Shown here piece after piece: positions 26,692-38,526 of a DNA stretch of 64,000 nt. Numbering within the stretch: position 1 is the stretch's first letter; each line of letters starts with the position of its first letter. This stretch comes from Pseudomonas sp. PSE14 (GTDB taxonomy: Bacteria > Pseudomonadota > Gammaproteobacteria > Pseudomonadales > Pseudomonadaceae): positions 310,001-374,000 of the forward strand of contig NZ_CP115669.1 of NCBI RefSeq assembly GCF_029203285.1. The letters run 5' to 3'. Both the position numbers and the translations under genes were made by a program. The notes under the pieces are model-generated. The model saw only the letters and a list, made by a program, of their open reading frames with translations. It was not told the DNA's origin and did not search any database.

Positions 26692-27693
26692 ATGCTCATG
26701 CGCAAAGGTCTTCCCGCCACCCTCCTGCTGGCCGCCATCGCTGGCACTGCCCAGGCCGCCGACGAAGTGGTGGTCTATTCCTCGCGCATCGACGAGCTGA
26801 TCAAGCCGGTGTTCGACGCCTACACCGAGAAGACCGGGGTGAAGATCAAGTTCATCACCGACAAGGAAGCGCCGCTGATGGCGCGGATCAAGGCTGAAGG
26901 CGCCAACACCCCGGCCGACCTGCTGCTCACCGTGGACGCCGGCAACCTCTGGCAGGCCGAGAAGATGGGTATCCTGCAGCCCTTCGACTCGCCCACACTG
27001 GATGCCAATATCCCGCCGCAGTACCGCTCCGGCACCGACAGCTGGACCGGCCTGTCGCTGCGCGCGCGCACCATCGCCTACTCCACCCAGCGGGTGAAGC
27101 CCGATGAGCTCTCCACCTACGAGGCGCTGGCCGGCAAGCAGTGGGAAGGCCGCCTGTGCCTGCGCACGGCGAAGAAGGTCTACAACCAGTCGCTGACCGC
27201 CACCCTGATCGAGACCCACGGCGAGCAGAAGACCGAGGAAATCCTCAAGGGCTGGGTGAGCAACCTGGCCACTGACGTGTTCTCCGACGACACCGCGCTG
27301 CTCCAGGCCATCGCCGCCGGCCAGTGCGACGTCGGCATCGTCAACACCTACTACTACGGCCGTCTGCACCAGGAGAAGCCGGACCTGCCGGTGAAGCTGT
27401 TCTGGCCGAACCAGGGCGACCGTGGCGTGCACGTCAACCTGTCGGGCATCGGCCTGACCAAGTATGCGCCGCACCCGGAGCAAGCCAAGAAACTGGTGGA
27501 ATGGATGACCGGCCCGCAGGCCCAGGCGCTGTTCGCCGGTATCAACCAGGAATTCCCGGCCAACCCGAAGGTGGCGCCGTCGCAGGAAGTGGCGGCCTGG
27601 GGCGCATTCAAGGCCGACAGCATCCCGGTTGAAGTTGCCGGCAAGCGCCAGGCCGAGGCGATCAAACTGATGGATCGCGCCGGCTGGAACTGA
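26692..27693 (+). CDS. Ferric iron ABC transporter binding protein (FbpA/AfuA-like)
   Basis: A 333-residue periplasmic protein of the iron-binding transferrin-like family. The start at 26692 gives a clear signal peptide ([20 protein letters not shown], cleavage near AQA-A). The mature protein opens [20 protein letters not shown]. Tyr residues in VNTYYYGRL correspond to the paired Tyr ligands for Fe3+ in FbpA. The permease gene of the same system lies at 28222, separated by one minus-strand gene. No ATPase gene is adjacent, so it must be supplied from elsewhere. A Fur-like box lies upstream. Confidence 0.9.
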   Translation: MLMRKGLPATLLLAAIAGTAQAADEVVVYSSRIDELIKPVFDAYTEKTGVKIKFITDKEAPLMARIKAEGANTPADLLLTVDAGNLWQAEKMGILQPFDSPTLDANIPPQYRSGTDSWTGLSLRARTIAYSTQRVKPDELSTYEALAGKQWEGRLCLRTAKKVYNQSLTATLIETHGEQKTEEILKGWVSNLATDVFSDDTALLQAIAAGQCDVGIVNTYYYGRLHQEKPDLPVKLFWPNQGDRGVHVNLSGIGLTKYAPHPEQAKKLVEWMTGPQAQALFAGINQEFPANPKVAPSQEVAAWGAFKADSIPVEVAGKRQAEAIKLMDRAGWN

Positions 27694-27699
27694 TTGCCT

Positions 27700-27729
27700 G
27701 CCGACGCCTCAAGGGGCGTCGGCCTTTGC
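27700..27729. terminator. Hairpin between convergent genes
   Basis: GCCGACGCC (27700-27708) pairs perfectly with GGCGTCGGC (27715-27723), followed by CTTTG. It lies just after the iron-binding-protein stop, and its loop contains the stop codon of the minus-strand gene. The short T tract makes it a modest terminator. Confidence 0.55.
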
Positions 27730-28047
27730 CTGGTACTGTGCCGAAACGGCCTGGTTGTTCCCCTTCAGGAAGCAGGTGAGCAGCCCGTCCTCGGCGCTGT
27801 CCCGGCGCAGTACCAGGCGCAGGCGTCGGTCGACCCGCTGGCCTTCGACTTCGCCGTCGTAGGCCTCCTCGCGCGTCAAGCCAGCATCGACCCAGACCTC
27901 CTGCCAGCGTTGCGCCTGTTGCGGGTCGCCGGCCAGGGTGCGATGGGCGAGGTTCAGGCAGGCTTCGGTGGCGGTGGGTTCGTCGGCCAATGCCAGTCCA
28001 CACAGCGGGGCGAAGAGCAGGGTTGGCAGAGCGCGGCGAAGAAACAT
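27709..28047 (-). CDS. Hypothetical secreted protein
   Basis: About 112 residues if started at 28047, where AAGGA lies upstream and the product begins with a signal peptide (MFLRRALPTLLFAPLCGLALA). The mature part contains EACLNLAHRTLAGDP and ends QAVSAQYQAKADAP. Two Cys residues could form a disulphide. I recognise no family. It is inserted head-on between the iron-binding protein and permease genes; a link to iron uptake is possible but unsupported. Confidence 0.65.
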   Translation of the reverse strand: MFLRRALPTLLFAPLCGLALADEPTATEACLNLAHRTLAGDPQQAQRWQEVWVDAGLTREEAYDGEVEGQRVDRRLRLVLRRDSAEDGLLTCFLKGNNQAVSAQYQAKADAP

Positions 28048-28221
28048 GGGCTTTTTCCTTAGCGAGGGGGATGGCAAAGTGGCCGATTCGACCGCTCTAC
28101 CTTGCGCTTTATCCCTGCTCGCTGAAGATCAGTTGATTTCGAACTCGCCGGCGGCGTGTTTCGAGCGTCTTCGGATGCGCCTGGCCCGAGTACCCACTGA
28201 AGTTTCCGGATAATCCGCTGC

Positions 28222-29841
28222 ATGCGCGTCAACCGCTGGTACCTCATCACCTTCCTCGTCGCCGCCCTGGTGTTGCTGCCGATCAGCGTGTTGCTGCTGA
28301 GCTGGGCGGAGATCGACCGGGAGATCTGGGCGCACCTGTGGGACACCCAGCTGCCGCGCCTGCTGGGCAATACGCTGCTCCTGGTCTTTGGCGTCGGGGT
28401 TGGGGTGACCGTACTCGGTGTGAGCCTGGCCTGGCTCACCAGCCTCTGCGAGTTTCCCGGCCGGCGCTGGCTGGACTGGGCGCTGATGCTGCCCTTCGCG
28501 GTGCCGGCCTATGTGCTGGCGTTTGTCTTCGTCGGCCTGCTGGACTTCGCCGGGCCCGTGCAGACGCTGCTGCGCGAGTGGTTCGGCAGCGGCTTGCGGC
28601 TGCCGCGGGTGCGCTCCACCGGCGGGGTGATCATCGTCCTGGTGCTGGTGTTCTATCCCTACGTCTACCTGCTGGCGCGCACCGCGTTCCTCGCCCAGGG
28701 TCGCGGGCTGACCGAAGCGGCGCGGGTGCTCGGGCTGTCGCCCTGGGCGGCGTTCTGGCGGGTCGCCCTGCCCATGGCGCGGCCGGCCATCGGTGCCGGC
28801 CTTGCCCTGGCGGTCATGGAGACCCTGGCGGATTTCGGCACCGTCGCGGTGTTCAACTTCGATACCTTCACCACCGCCGTGTACAAGACCTGGTACGGCT
28901 TCTACAGCCTCTCCAGCGCCACCCAGCTGGCCAGCCTGTTGCTGCTGTTCGTCATGCTGGTGCTGCTGGGTGAGCGCTACAGCCGGGGTCGCAGCGGCGT
29001 GCCCAGCGAACGGCCGCGCGGTGCCGCGCTGTATCGCCTGCATGGCTGGAAGGCGTTCGTGGCGACGGCCTGGTGCCTGCTGGTGTTCGCCTGCGCCTTC
29101 GTCATTCCGCTGCTGCAACTGCTGGTCTGGTGCTGGCAGAAGGGCCGTTTCGATCTCGACGAGCGTTACTGGGGGCTGATTCTGCACAGCCTTTACCTGG
29201 GCGGCTGCGCCGCGCTGCTGACGGTGGCGGTGGCGCTGCTGCTGGCCTTCGCTCGCCGCCTGTCGCCCACTCCGGCGGTGCGCTCGGCGGTCGGTATTTC
29301 CAACCTTGGCTACGCGCTGCCCGGCTCGGTGCTGGCGGTGGCAATCATGCTGGCCTTCAGCTGGCTGGACAATCACGCGGTGATTCCGCTGTCCACGGCG
29401 CTGGGCGGCGCCGGCAAGCCGCTGCTGCTGGGCAGCCTCGGCGCGCTGCTGGTGGCCTACCTGATCCGCTTCATGGCAGTGGCCCATGGCCCGCTGGAGG
29501 GTGCCCTGGCGCGTATCCGTCCGTCGCTGCCGGAGGCATCGCGCAGCCTCGGGGTGGGCGGTGCGGGGTTGTTCTTCCGGGTCTATCTGCCGCTGCTGCT
29601 GCCGGGGGCGCTGAGCGCCGCGTTGCTGGTGTTCGTCGACGTGCTCAAGGAAATGCCGGCGACGCTGCTGATGCGGCCCTTTGGCTGGGACACGCTGGCG
29701 GTGCGGGTCTTCGAAATGACCAGCGAAGGCGAGTGGGCGCGGGCGGCGCTGCCGGCCCTGACGCTGGTGCTGGTGGGGTTGTTCCCGGTCGTTGGCCTGA
29801 TCCGCCGCTCGGCGCGCGCGGCCGGTTGTGCCGATCGCTGA
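28222..29841 (+). CDS. Ferric iron ABC transporter permease (FbpB-like, two-domain)
   Basis: A 539-residue permease made of two fused transport domains with about 12 hydrophobic spans in total. Each half carries an EAA loop ([20 protein letters not shown] in the first, [20 protein letters not shown] in the second). This layout is typical of FbpB/SfuB iron permeases, and the gene is partner to the binding protein at 26692. The ribosome site is weak (GGAT), so the exact start is less certain. Confidence 0.88.
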   Translation: MRVNRWYLITFLVAALVLLPISVLLLSWAEIDREIWAHLWDTQLPRLLGNTLLLVFGVGVGVTVLGVSLAWLTSLCEFPGRRWLDWALMLPFAVPAYVLAFVFVGLLDFAGPVQTLLREWFGSGLRLPRVRSTGGVIIVLVLVFYPYVYLLARTAFLAQGRGLTEAARVLGLSPWAAFWRVALPMARPAIGAGLALAVMETLADFGTVAVFNFDTFTTAVYKTWYGFYSLSSATQLASLLLLFVMLVLLGERYSRGRSGVPSERPRGAALYRLHGWKAFVATAWCLLVFACAFVIPLLQLLVWCWQKGRFDLDERYWGLILHSLYLGGCAALLTVAVALLLAFARRLSPTPAVRSAVGISNLGYALPGSVLAVAIMLAFSWLDNHAVIPLSTALGGAGKPLLLGSLGALLVAYLIRFMAVAHGPLEGALARIRPSLPEASRSLGVGGAGLFFRVYLPLLLPGALSAALLVFVDVLKEMPATLLMRPFGWDTLAVRVFEMTSEGEWARAALPALTLVLVGLFPVVGLIRRSARAAGCADR

Positions 29842-29953
29842 GATTCGACTGTCGGACACGCTGTCCACAGGCCGGTCATGCGACTACAATGCGCGCGTTT
29901 CGTGCGGGCCGTTCTCGCGCTCCGCACCCGCCTCGCCCGGAAGGAGACCACCC

Positions 29954-31036
29954 ATGGGACAGCGCACACCGCTCTATGATTTGCACGTCGCCCTCGGCGC
30001 CAAGATCGTCGATTTCGGCGGTTGGGACATGCCGCTGCACTACGGCTCGCAAGTCGAAGAGCACCACCAGGTACGTCGCGATTGCGGCGTGTTCGACGTT
30101 TCCCACATGACCGTGGTCGACGTCACCGGTCCGCAGGCGAAGGAATACCTGCAGCGACTCCTGGCCAACGACGTCGAACGACTGCAGACCCCGGGCAAGG
30201 CGCTGTACAGCGGCATGCTCAACGACCGTGGCGGGGTGGTCGACGACCTGATCGTCTACCTCGGCGTGTACGGCTACCGCGTGGTGGTCAACGCTTCCAC
30301 CCGCGACAAGGACATGGCCTGGATGCAGGCCCATACCGAAGGCTTCGACGTCACCCTGACCGAGCGCGCGGACCTCGCGATGTTGGCGGTGCAGGGCCCG
30401 AACGCCCGCGAGAAGACCGCCGAGCTGGTCACTCCCTCCCGCGCCGCACTGATCCGCGAGCTCAAGCCCTTCCAGGGCAAGGCCGATGGTGACTGGTTCA
30501 TCGCCCGTACCGGTTATACCGGCGAGGACGGCCTGGAAATCATGCTGCCGGCCGCCGAAGCGCCGGGCTTCCTCAACGAACTGGTCGGCGCCGGCATTGC
30601 CCCGGCGGGCCTCGGCGCGCGCGACACCCTGCGCCTGGAAGCCGGGATGAACCTGTACGGCCAGGACATGGACGAAGACATCTCCCCGCTGGCCGCCAAC
30701 ATGGGCTGGACCATCGCCTGGGAGCCGGCCGAGCGCGACTTCATCGGCCGTCAGGCCCTGGAAGCGCAGAAAGCCGCGGGCGATGCGCCCAAGCTGGTCG
30801 GCCTGGTACTGGAAGAGCGCGGCGTGCTGCGCGCCCACCAGGTGGTACGCGTCGCTGGCGTCGGTGATGGCGAGATCACCAGCGGCAGCTTCTCCCCGAC
30901 CCTGGGCAAATCCATCGCCCTGGCCCGCGTGCCGGCCGCCACCGGCGACCGCGCCGAGGTGGAAATCCGTGGCAAGTGGTACCCGGTTCGCGTCGTTCAG
31001 CCGAATTTCGTGCGTCATGGCAAAGCCCTGATCTAA
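29954..31036 (+). CDS. gcvT: Glycine cleavage system T protein (aminomethyltransferase)
   Basis: A 360-residue enzyme that transfers the methylene group from the lipoyl arm of GcvH to THF, releasing NH3. The ATG at 29954 has AAGGAGA nine bases upstream. Hallmarks: [34 protein letters not shown] and [20 protein letters not shown] -10 candidate lies at 29885-29890. It is the first of three adjacent gcv genes. Confidence 0.95.
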   Translation: MGQRTPLYDLHVALGAKIVDFGGWDMPLHYGSQVEEHHQVRRDCGVFDVSHMTVVDVTGPQAKEYLQRLLANDVERLQTPGKALYSGMLNDRGGVVDDLIVYLGVYGYRVVVNASTRDKDMAWMQAHTEGFDVTLTERADLAMLAVQGPNAREKTAELVTPSRAALIRELKPFQGKADGDWFIARTGYTGEDGLEIMLPAAEAPGFLNELVGAGIAPAGLGARDTLRLEAGMNLYGQDMDEDISPLAANMGWTIAWEPAERDFIGRQALEAQKAAGDAPKLVGLVLEERGVLRAHQVVRVAGVGDGEITSGSFSPTLGKSIALARVPAATGDRAEVEIRGKWYPVRVVQPNFVRHGKALI

Positions 31037-31099
31037 ATTGCATCTAACTTGAATAGGGCGGCAGCGCCGCCCGTCGCCCAGTCACCGAGGAAAAACAAG

Positions 31100-31489
31100 A
31101 TGAGCAATATCCCCGCCGACCTGCGTTACGCCGCCAGCCATGAGTGGGCGCGCCTGGAAGCCGACGGTACCGTGACCGTGGGCATCTCCGACCATGCCCA
31201 GGAAGCCCTGGGTGATGTGGTCTTCGTCGAACTGCCGGAAGTGGGCAAGACCCTCGCCGCCGGCCAGGAAGCCGGTGTGGTGGAGTCGGTGAAAGCCGCC
31301 TCGGACATCTACGCCCCGGTGGGCGGCGAAGTCATCGCCGTCAACGACGTACTGGCCGACACCCCCGAAGAAGTGAACAACGACCCGTACGGCTCCTGGT
31401 TCTTCAAGCTCAAGCCGAGCAACCCGGCGGAGCTGGATAAGCTGCTCGACGCTGCCGGCTACCGCGCTTCCTGCGACGCCGACGCGTAA
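31100..31489 (+). CDS. gcvH: Glycine cleavage system H protein
   Basis: A 129-residue lipoyl carrier shuttling the aminomethyl intermediate between GcvP, GcvT and the L protein. The lipoylated Lys is K65 in [10 protein letters not shown]. Typical start [20 protein letters not shown]; the tail [14 protein letters not shown] is also diagnostic. The ATG at 31100 follows GAGGAAAAAC. It lies 63 bases after gcvT, and a hairpin terminator separates it from gcvP. Confidence 0.95.
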   Translation: MSNIPADLRYAASHEWARLEADGTVTVGISDHAQEALGDVVFVELPEVGKTLAAGQEAGVVESVKAASDIYAPVGGEVIAVNDVLADTPEEVNNDPYGSWFFKLKPSNPAELDKLLDAAGYRASCDADA

Positions 31490-31503
31490 GACACCGCTGT
31501 ACA

Positions 31504-31536
31504 CACAGGCCTCGACTCGTCGGGGCCTGTTCTTTT
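31504..31536 (+). terminator. Terminator/attenuator between gcvH and gcvP
   Basis: ACAGGCC (31505-31511) and GGCCTGT (31524-31530), extended by CGA/TCG pairing, are followed by TCTTTT. It lies within the 75-base gcvH-gcvP gap, so it may make expression of gcvP lower than, or separately regulated from, gcvTH. Confidence 0.65.
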
Positions 31537-31564
31537 AAGGCACGACCTCTCGAGAGCCGACGCC

Positions 31565-34441
<2,877 letters not shown>

Positions 34442-34457
34442 TCGCTGAGTCGAACTG

Positions 34458-34483
34458 AAAAAGCCGCCTTCGGGCGGCTTTTT
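34458..34483 (+). terminator. Rho-independent terminator after gcvP
   Basis: AAAAAGCCGCC-TTCG-GGCGGCTTTTT: a perfect 6-base GC stem with a UUCG tetraloop and flanking A/T tracts, 17 bases after the gcvP stop. Confidence 0.92.
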
Positions 34484-34518
34484 CGTTGTGGCGATTTCGC
34501 CGCTATGGACGGGCTTTC

Positions 34519-34542
34519 GTAGGAGCGAGCGTGCTCGCGAAT
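34519..34542 (+). repeat. Single REP sequence
   Basis: GTAGGAGCGAGCGTGCTCGC plus GAAT: one substitution from the common form (T to G at the stem centre) and no inverted partner. Confidence 0.75.
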
Positions 34543-34611
34543 TGTCCCGGCGGCGGAGTCGCCTGTAACCACGTTTCGTAGTAGCGGACTTTGTCCGTGA
34601 TGCTCTTGTAG

Positions 34612-34640
34612 GGCGAATAACGCTCCAAGCGTTATCCGCC
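34612..34640. repeat. GGCGxATAACGCT hairpin repeat
   Basis: GGCGAATAACGCT (34612-34624) faces AGCGTTATCCGCC (34628-34640) with one mismatch and a three-base loop. Related hairpins lie at 47782-47808 and 47907-47934. Confidence 0.65.
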
Positions 34641-34690
34641 GACTTGACGTTCGGCGTTTCTGCGCCGCATCGGTGTGCTCGGATGTCTTC

Positions 34691-35016
34691 TGTTTCGCCC
34701 CCTCGGGCGAGTTACTTTCTCAAACTACGGATGGCCGCCCCACAGAAAGTAACCAAAGGTCTTTGCCCCATCATCCGGGTCCCGCTTCGCGGGGCTGATT
34801 CGCTTCGCTCACCCTTCGGGCCAGCCTTCGGCTGTTACTTCGCTGCGCTTCGTTTCCCTCGCTCCATCGAAGTTTCAGGGGCCCGCCGCGAAGGGCCATC
34901 CCTGGCCCATCGCGGCTCTCGCGGCATCCATGCCGCTCAACCCCTGAAACTCCGATTCCACTCGGCCTCCTGAAGGGGCGCTCCGGTGCGTGTGGACATT
35001 TCTCTGGAAGTCTTTA
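34691..35016 (+). repeat. Multi-hairpin dispersed element, copy 2
   Basis: It shares TGTTTCGCCCCCTCGGGCGA (34691-34710), the GGGCCA-TCCC-TGGCCC hairpin (34893-34908) and TTTCTCTGGAA with copy 1. Stems with changed but still complementary arms: GTTACTTTCT (34711-34720) / AGAAAGTAAC (34744-34753), AGTTTCAGGGG (34871-34881) / CCCCTGAAACT (34941-34951), and GCGGCAT-CC-ATGCCGC (34921-34936). About 70 extra bases of small TTCG-looped hairpins sit in the middle. Confidence 0.75.
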
Positions 35017-35171
35017 AAGCCAGAGTCAGAGCCAGAGCGGAGCTGCGCTCCTACAGCGAGGCAGTCAGCACGAGGGAATGACGCTGGGCGGGCGGAACGA
35101 CCCGATCCTCACGCCTGCCCCGCCAGCAGGGTACGGCCCGTGGCGAGCGCCAGGGGCCGCGCCGGTGGGGC

Positions 35172-35498
35172 TCACTGGGCAGATGCATCGTCGCTGCGGA
35201 TCAGGATGGCGTTGGCCAGCTCCATGTCGCTGCGTTGGCGCAGGCTGGGGTTGTCGCTGCGCAGGCGGGTCAGTGCGGATTCAAGGTAAGGACCACGGAT
35301 CGCGCCATCGCTGGCGACATAAGTGCTCGCGTCGTCCTGGGCGGCGGCGATCAGTTTGTGGTCGTGCCTGAAGGTCAGGTAGAGCGACGCGGTGGTCGCG
35401 CCGGACGAAATGATGTCGCGCAGGAAGTCGTCGGCCATGGCCGAAGCAACAGGCGCGGCGAGCAAGGCGAGTACGGTGGCCAGTTTGGCGGTGTGCAT
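35172..35498 (-). CDS. DUF2388 family secreted protein
   Basis: 108 residues. The ATG at 35498 is chosen because GGAGGTGATT lies just upstream; an in-frame GTG at 35507 falls inside that ribosome site. Signal peptide KLATVLALLAAPVASAMA, then DDFLRDIISSGATTASLYLT, which is shared with the next gene (DNDFWRSVLTSGATTASSYL). The family is largely confined to Pseudomonas and has no known function. It is the downstream half of a tandem pair. Confidence 0.82.
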   Translation of the reverse strand: MHTAKLATVLALLAAPVASAMADDFLRDIISSGATTASLYLTFRHDHKLIAAAQDDASTYVASDGAIRGPYLESALTRLRSDNPSLRQRSDMELANAILIRSDDASAQ

Positions 35499-35611
35499 CA
35501 GAATCACCTCCGGAGGGTCCGTGTACAGGTGAGATGCGTGGGGATTGCGGGGAGTTCCACCTTTGCGCCGGGCGGCGCGCGTTGCGCTGGCGGCAGCGCG
35601 CGCCGTCGCGG

Positions 35612-35929
35612 TCAGCGTTGGCTGGCGAGGAGGGCGCTGGCCAGCTCCGCGTCGCTGGCGTTGGCCAGTGCCGGGTCGTTGGCGCGCATCTGCAGCAGCG
35701 CGGCTTCCAGGTAGGGGCCGCGAATGGCGCCGTCGGTGGCGATGAAGCTGGCGGCGTCGTCCTGGGCCGGGCCGACCAGCTTGTGGTCGTCACGGCTGGT
35801 CAGGTAGCTGGAGGCGGTGGTGGCGCCGGAGGTCAGGACCGAGCGCCAGAAGTCGTTGTCTTCGGCCATGGCCGAGGCCAGCGGGAGCAGGGTGAGGGCA
35901 ATGACGGCAGGGATGAAGCGGCGACGCAT
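35612..35929 (-). CDS. DUF2388 family secreted protein (tandem paralogue)
   Basis: 105 residues. Start at 35929 with AAGGAGT nine bases upstream. Signal peptide RRRFIPAVIALTLLPLASAMA. The conserved core SGATTASSYLTSRDDHKLVG ... AQDDAASFIATDGAIRGPYL is closely similar to the neighbour at 35172 (DDASTYVASDGAIRGPYLES). The 113-base gap between the two has no terminator, so they may be co-transcribed. Function unknown. Confidence 0.82.
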   Translation of the reverse strand: MRRRFIPAVIALTLLPLASAMAEDNDFWRSVLTSGATTASSYLTSRDDHKLVGPAQDDAASFIATDGAIRGPYLEAALLQMRANDPALANASDAELASALLASQR

Positions 35930-36002
35930 GGTAACTCCTTGGTTGAGTGCGTCTGTCAGAGCTTTTGCCGCTTCGCTAGTTCCCACCTGTTCGTCGGAAG
36001 AT

Positions 36003-38408
36003 TCACTCGCGCTTGAGCGTGGGATCGTCCGGGTTCTGCTGTTCCAGTTCCGCCAGCAGCATCTGCACTTTCTGCATCTGCCCGGTTTCGCGCAGGTAGC
36101 CGATCAGCGCCAGACGTGCCGCGCGGTTGGCCGGGTGGCGTTGCAGCAGCGCTTCCAGCTCATGGGTGGCGGCGTCGGCTTCCCCGCTGTCGTGCAGGGC
36201 GATGGCCAGCACGTAGCGGAGTTGGTCGTCGTCCGGAGACAGCCGCACCGCTTCGCGCAGTTCCTTGAGCGCCGCCGCGCGTTCGCCCTGGCGCACCAGG
36301 GCGAGGCCGTTGACGTGGTGCAGCAGGCCGGCGTTGGGATGCTGGCGTAGGGCGTCGTCGAGCAACTGGCGCGCCTCGGCCTGACGGCCATTGGCTTCCA
36401 GCCACTGGATCAGGGTGACGGTTGCCGGCAGGAAGTCCGGGTTATGCGCCATTGCCGCACGCAGCGCAGGCTCCACCTGGTCTCCCCGACCGGTGCGCTG
36501 GTAGAGCATGGCGAGGTTGAGATTGGCTTCGGCGCGTTCGGCCAGGCTCTTCTGCACGTCTTCGTACTCGCGCAGCCCCTTGTCCAGCGCTTCATCGAGG
36601 CCGGGGCGCGCCTGCGGCGGCAGCTGCGCCAGTTGCCAGGCGGCGGCGATGCGCACGGCGCGGATCGGGTCGGAGAGCAGGGGAGCCAGTATGGGCGCCA
36701 GCACCAGTGCCTGCTGCGGGCCGTTGGCGAGGGACACGAGGACGTTGATGGCAGCGGTGCGCACCAGCGGATCGGAGTTCTTCAGGCCCTGCCCTGCCAG
36801 TTCCAGCGAGCGCGGGCTGGGATAGGCGGGCAACTCGGCGAGCAGGGTGGCACGGCGGATCGCCGGCAGCTCGGGCGAGGCCAGCAGCAGATGCAGCGCG
36901 CGCGAGGCCCCCGGCTTGCCGCCACGGGCTTTCCACAGGGTGTCGTCGTAGCGCGGTGTGGGGTTGTCGGAGGCGTTCGGTTTGGCCGGCTGTTCGCTGG
37001 CATACCACTGGCGGAACTGCTCGGCGATCTTCTTCGCCGGGGTGTCCTTGTGGCAGGCCTGGCAGGCATCCGGCGCGCCGATGCGCCGGGCATGGGCAGG
37101 GTCGGGCAGGCTGAAGCCGTGGTCGTGTCGGTAATCATTGACCATGTAGTAGCGGCCTGGCATGTGGCAGGAGGTGCACTGCGCGCCGGGGCTGCCGGGT
37201 TCGTGGTGATGGTGCTCGGGCGAGTCGTAGTTCTTCGCCTTCAGGCCCTTGCCGTCGATCTGCGGGCGCACCGGCTTGCCGGCGGTGTTGTGGCATTGCA
37301 GGCAGACGCCATTGCCCGGCGCCTTCAGCTCGCCGCTGTGCGGGTTGTGGCAGTCGGTGCACTGCACGCCCTTGGCGAACATCTTGCTCTGGGTGAAGGA
37401 ACCCCACTCGAAGACTTCGTCCTTGATCTTGCCGTCGATCTCGTAGAGCTCGCGGGTCAGGGTGCTGGGCAGGTAGTCGTCCATGAAGCGGTGCTTGTTC
37501 TGGTAGCCGTCGCCGAGCGGCGCGCGGCGGGCATGGCAGCGGGCGCAGGTCTCGACGATGGTGCTCTGGCTGGCGTTCTTCAGCGGCACCTCGAAGCCCT
37601 TGTCGGCGCTGCGGTCCGGCTTCTGCGCCCATTCCAGGTGCTTCGACGCCGGCCCGTGGCAGGCCTGGCAGCCGACGCCGAGGCTGTTCCAGTGGCTGGC
37701 GAAGCTGTCGGTCTTGGCGTCGTAGTTACGCTTGAAACCGGTGGTGTGGCACTCCACGCACATGAAGTTGGCGTTCTGCGCGGGGCGGGTCCAGTGCAGT
37801 TCGTCCTTGTAGTCGATGCGCTGCCCGGGCATGAGCTGGAACCAGCGGTTCTTGCGGCTATCCCAGGCCACGCCGAGGGCCTGCAGGCGGCCGCCAGGGT
37901 ATTCCAGCAGATACTGCTGCAAGGGTTCGATGCCGAAGGTGTAGGCCACCTTGAAGTCCGCCGGCTTGCCGTCGTTGCCGGGGGTGTTGACCCAGTATTC
38001 GTCGCCCTTGCGGAAGAAGCGGGTGGTCTCGACCTCGCCCTTGAAGGTGACATCGGCGAAATTGCCGAGCACGTTGCCTTCGCTGGCCGGCTTCATCGCC
38101 TGCTGGTGATGGGAGCCCTGCCAGTCCTTGGTCTGCGCCTGGTGACAGCCTTCGCAGGTGGATTCGGCGACCAGTTGCGCGGCTTGCGCAGCGGGCGTCG
38201 GCGCTTGCGGAGCGGGCGCGGCGGCCTGGGCAGGTGGCTGATCGCTGGGCAGGGTGACGCCGCTGTCCTGCTGCACCCAGATCCAGGCGCCAAGGGTGAC
38301 CAGGAGCAGTACCCCGGCAGCAACTGCAAGCCAGGTGCGGCGGGGGGCTGAAGGCTGGGATGCGGGGGGAGTGGGGCGAGGCTTCTTGGTCTTGTTGGAC
38401 ATGGACAT
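36003..38408 (-). CDS. Octaheme c-type cytochrome with HEAT and TPR repeats
   Basis: An 801-residue membrane-anchored periplasmic protein. One signal anchor (about 25-44, WLAVAAGVLLLVTLGAWIWV) is followed by a Pro/Ala linker and eight CXXCH heme sites: C85, C217, C247, C288, C350, C369, C411 and C449. The C-terminal half has HEAT-like repeats (about 505-620) and TPR repeats (about 640-795). Doubled CXXCH motifs recall the cytochrome c554/NrfB-like group. No catalytic partner can be named with certainty; the FAD dehydrogenase with triheme cytochrome lies directly upstream on the same strand. Covalent heme attachment needs the Ccm system, not encoded here. Confidence 0.88.
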   Translation of the reverse strand: MSMSNKTKKPRPTPPASQPSAPRRTWLAVAAGVLLLVTLGAWIWVQQDSGVTLPSDQPPAQAAAPAPQAPTPAAQAAQLVAESTCEGCHQAQTKDWQGSHHQQAMKPASEGNVLGNFADVTFKGEVETTRFFRKGDEYWVNTPGNDGKPADFKVAYTFGIEPLQQYLLEYPGGRLQALGVAWDSRKNRWFQLMPGQRIDYKDELHWTRPAQNANFMCVECHTTGFKRNYDAKTDSFASHWNSLGVGCQACHGPASKHLEWAQKPDRSADKGFEVPLKNASQSTIVETCARCHARRAPLGDGYQNKHRFMDDYLPSTLTRELYEIDGKIKDEVFEWGSFTQSKMFAKGVQCTDCHNPHSGELKAPGNGVCLQCHNTAGKPVRPQIDGKGLKAKNYDSPEHHHHEPGSPGAQCTSCHMPGRYYMVNDYRHDHGFSLPDPAHARRIGAPDACQACHKDTPAKKIAEQFRQWYASEQPAKPNASDNPTPRYDDTLWKARGGKPGASRALHLLLASPELPAIRRATLLAELPAYPSPRSLELAGQGLKNSDPLVRTAAINVLVSLANGPQQALVLAPILAPLLSDPIRAVRIAAAWQLAQLPPQARPGLDEALDKGLREYEDVQKSLAERAEANLNLAMLYQRTGRGDQVEPALRAAMAHNPDFLPATVTLIQWLEANGRQAEARQLLDDALRQHPNAGLLHHVNGLALVRQGERAAALKELREAVRLSPDDDQLRYVLAIALHDSGEADAATHELEALLQRHPANRAARLALIGYLRETGQMQKVQMLLAELEQQNPDDPTLKRE

Positions 38409-38526
38409 CCGTTGTTCCGCGACGACTCCAGGGGTAAGGGAGCTTCCGTGAGCAGGGGGAGGCTGTCAACGCGGGCGGGCCATTTTCATCCTGAGATGGC
38501 GACCCGCCATTACGTTGGGGTTGGCG

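Larger units (their letters stand above)
34442..35171. other. 730-base gene-free, repeat-filled interval
   Basis: It holds the gcvP terminator, a single REP (34519-34542), a degenerate GCGGACTTTGTCCG REP (34578-34602), a GGCGAATAACGCT hairpin (34612-34640), the large multi-hairpin element copy 2 (34691-35016) and about 150 bases of unremarkable sequence before the DUF2388 stop codon. No credible gene is present. Confidence 0.8.

Noticed and set aside
29842-29953. Glycine riboswitch before gcvT
   Set aside because: The leader is only about 65 bases from the best -10 box and lacks the tandem aptamer-like conserved blocks.
34644-34973. Possible 109-codon gene in the gcvP-DUF2388 gap
   Set aside because: It coincides with the multi-hairpin repeat; the codons simply read through the conserved stems and loops. 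No ribosome site.
35281-35793. Frameshifted or fused DUF2388 gene
   Set aside because: A frame bridges the two DUF2388 genes, but each has its own ribosome site, signal peptide and stop, so they are two intact genes.
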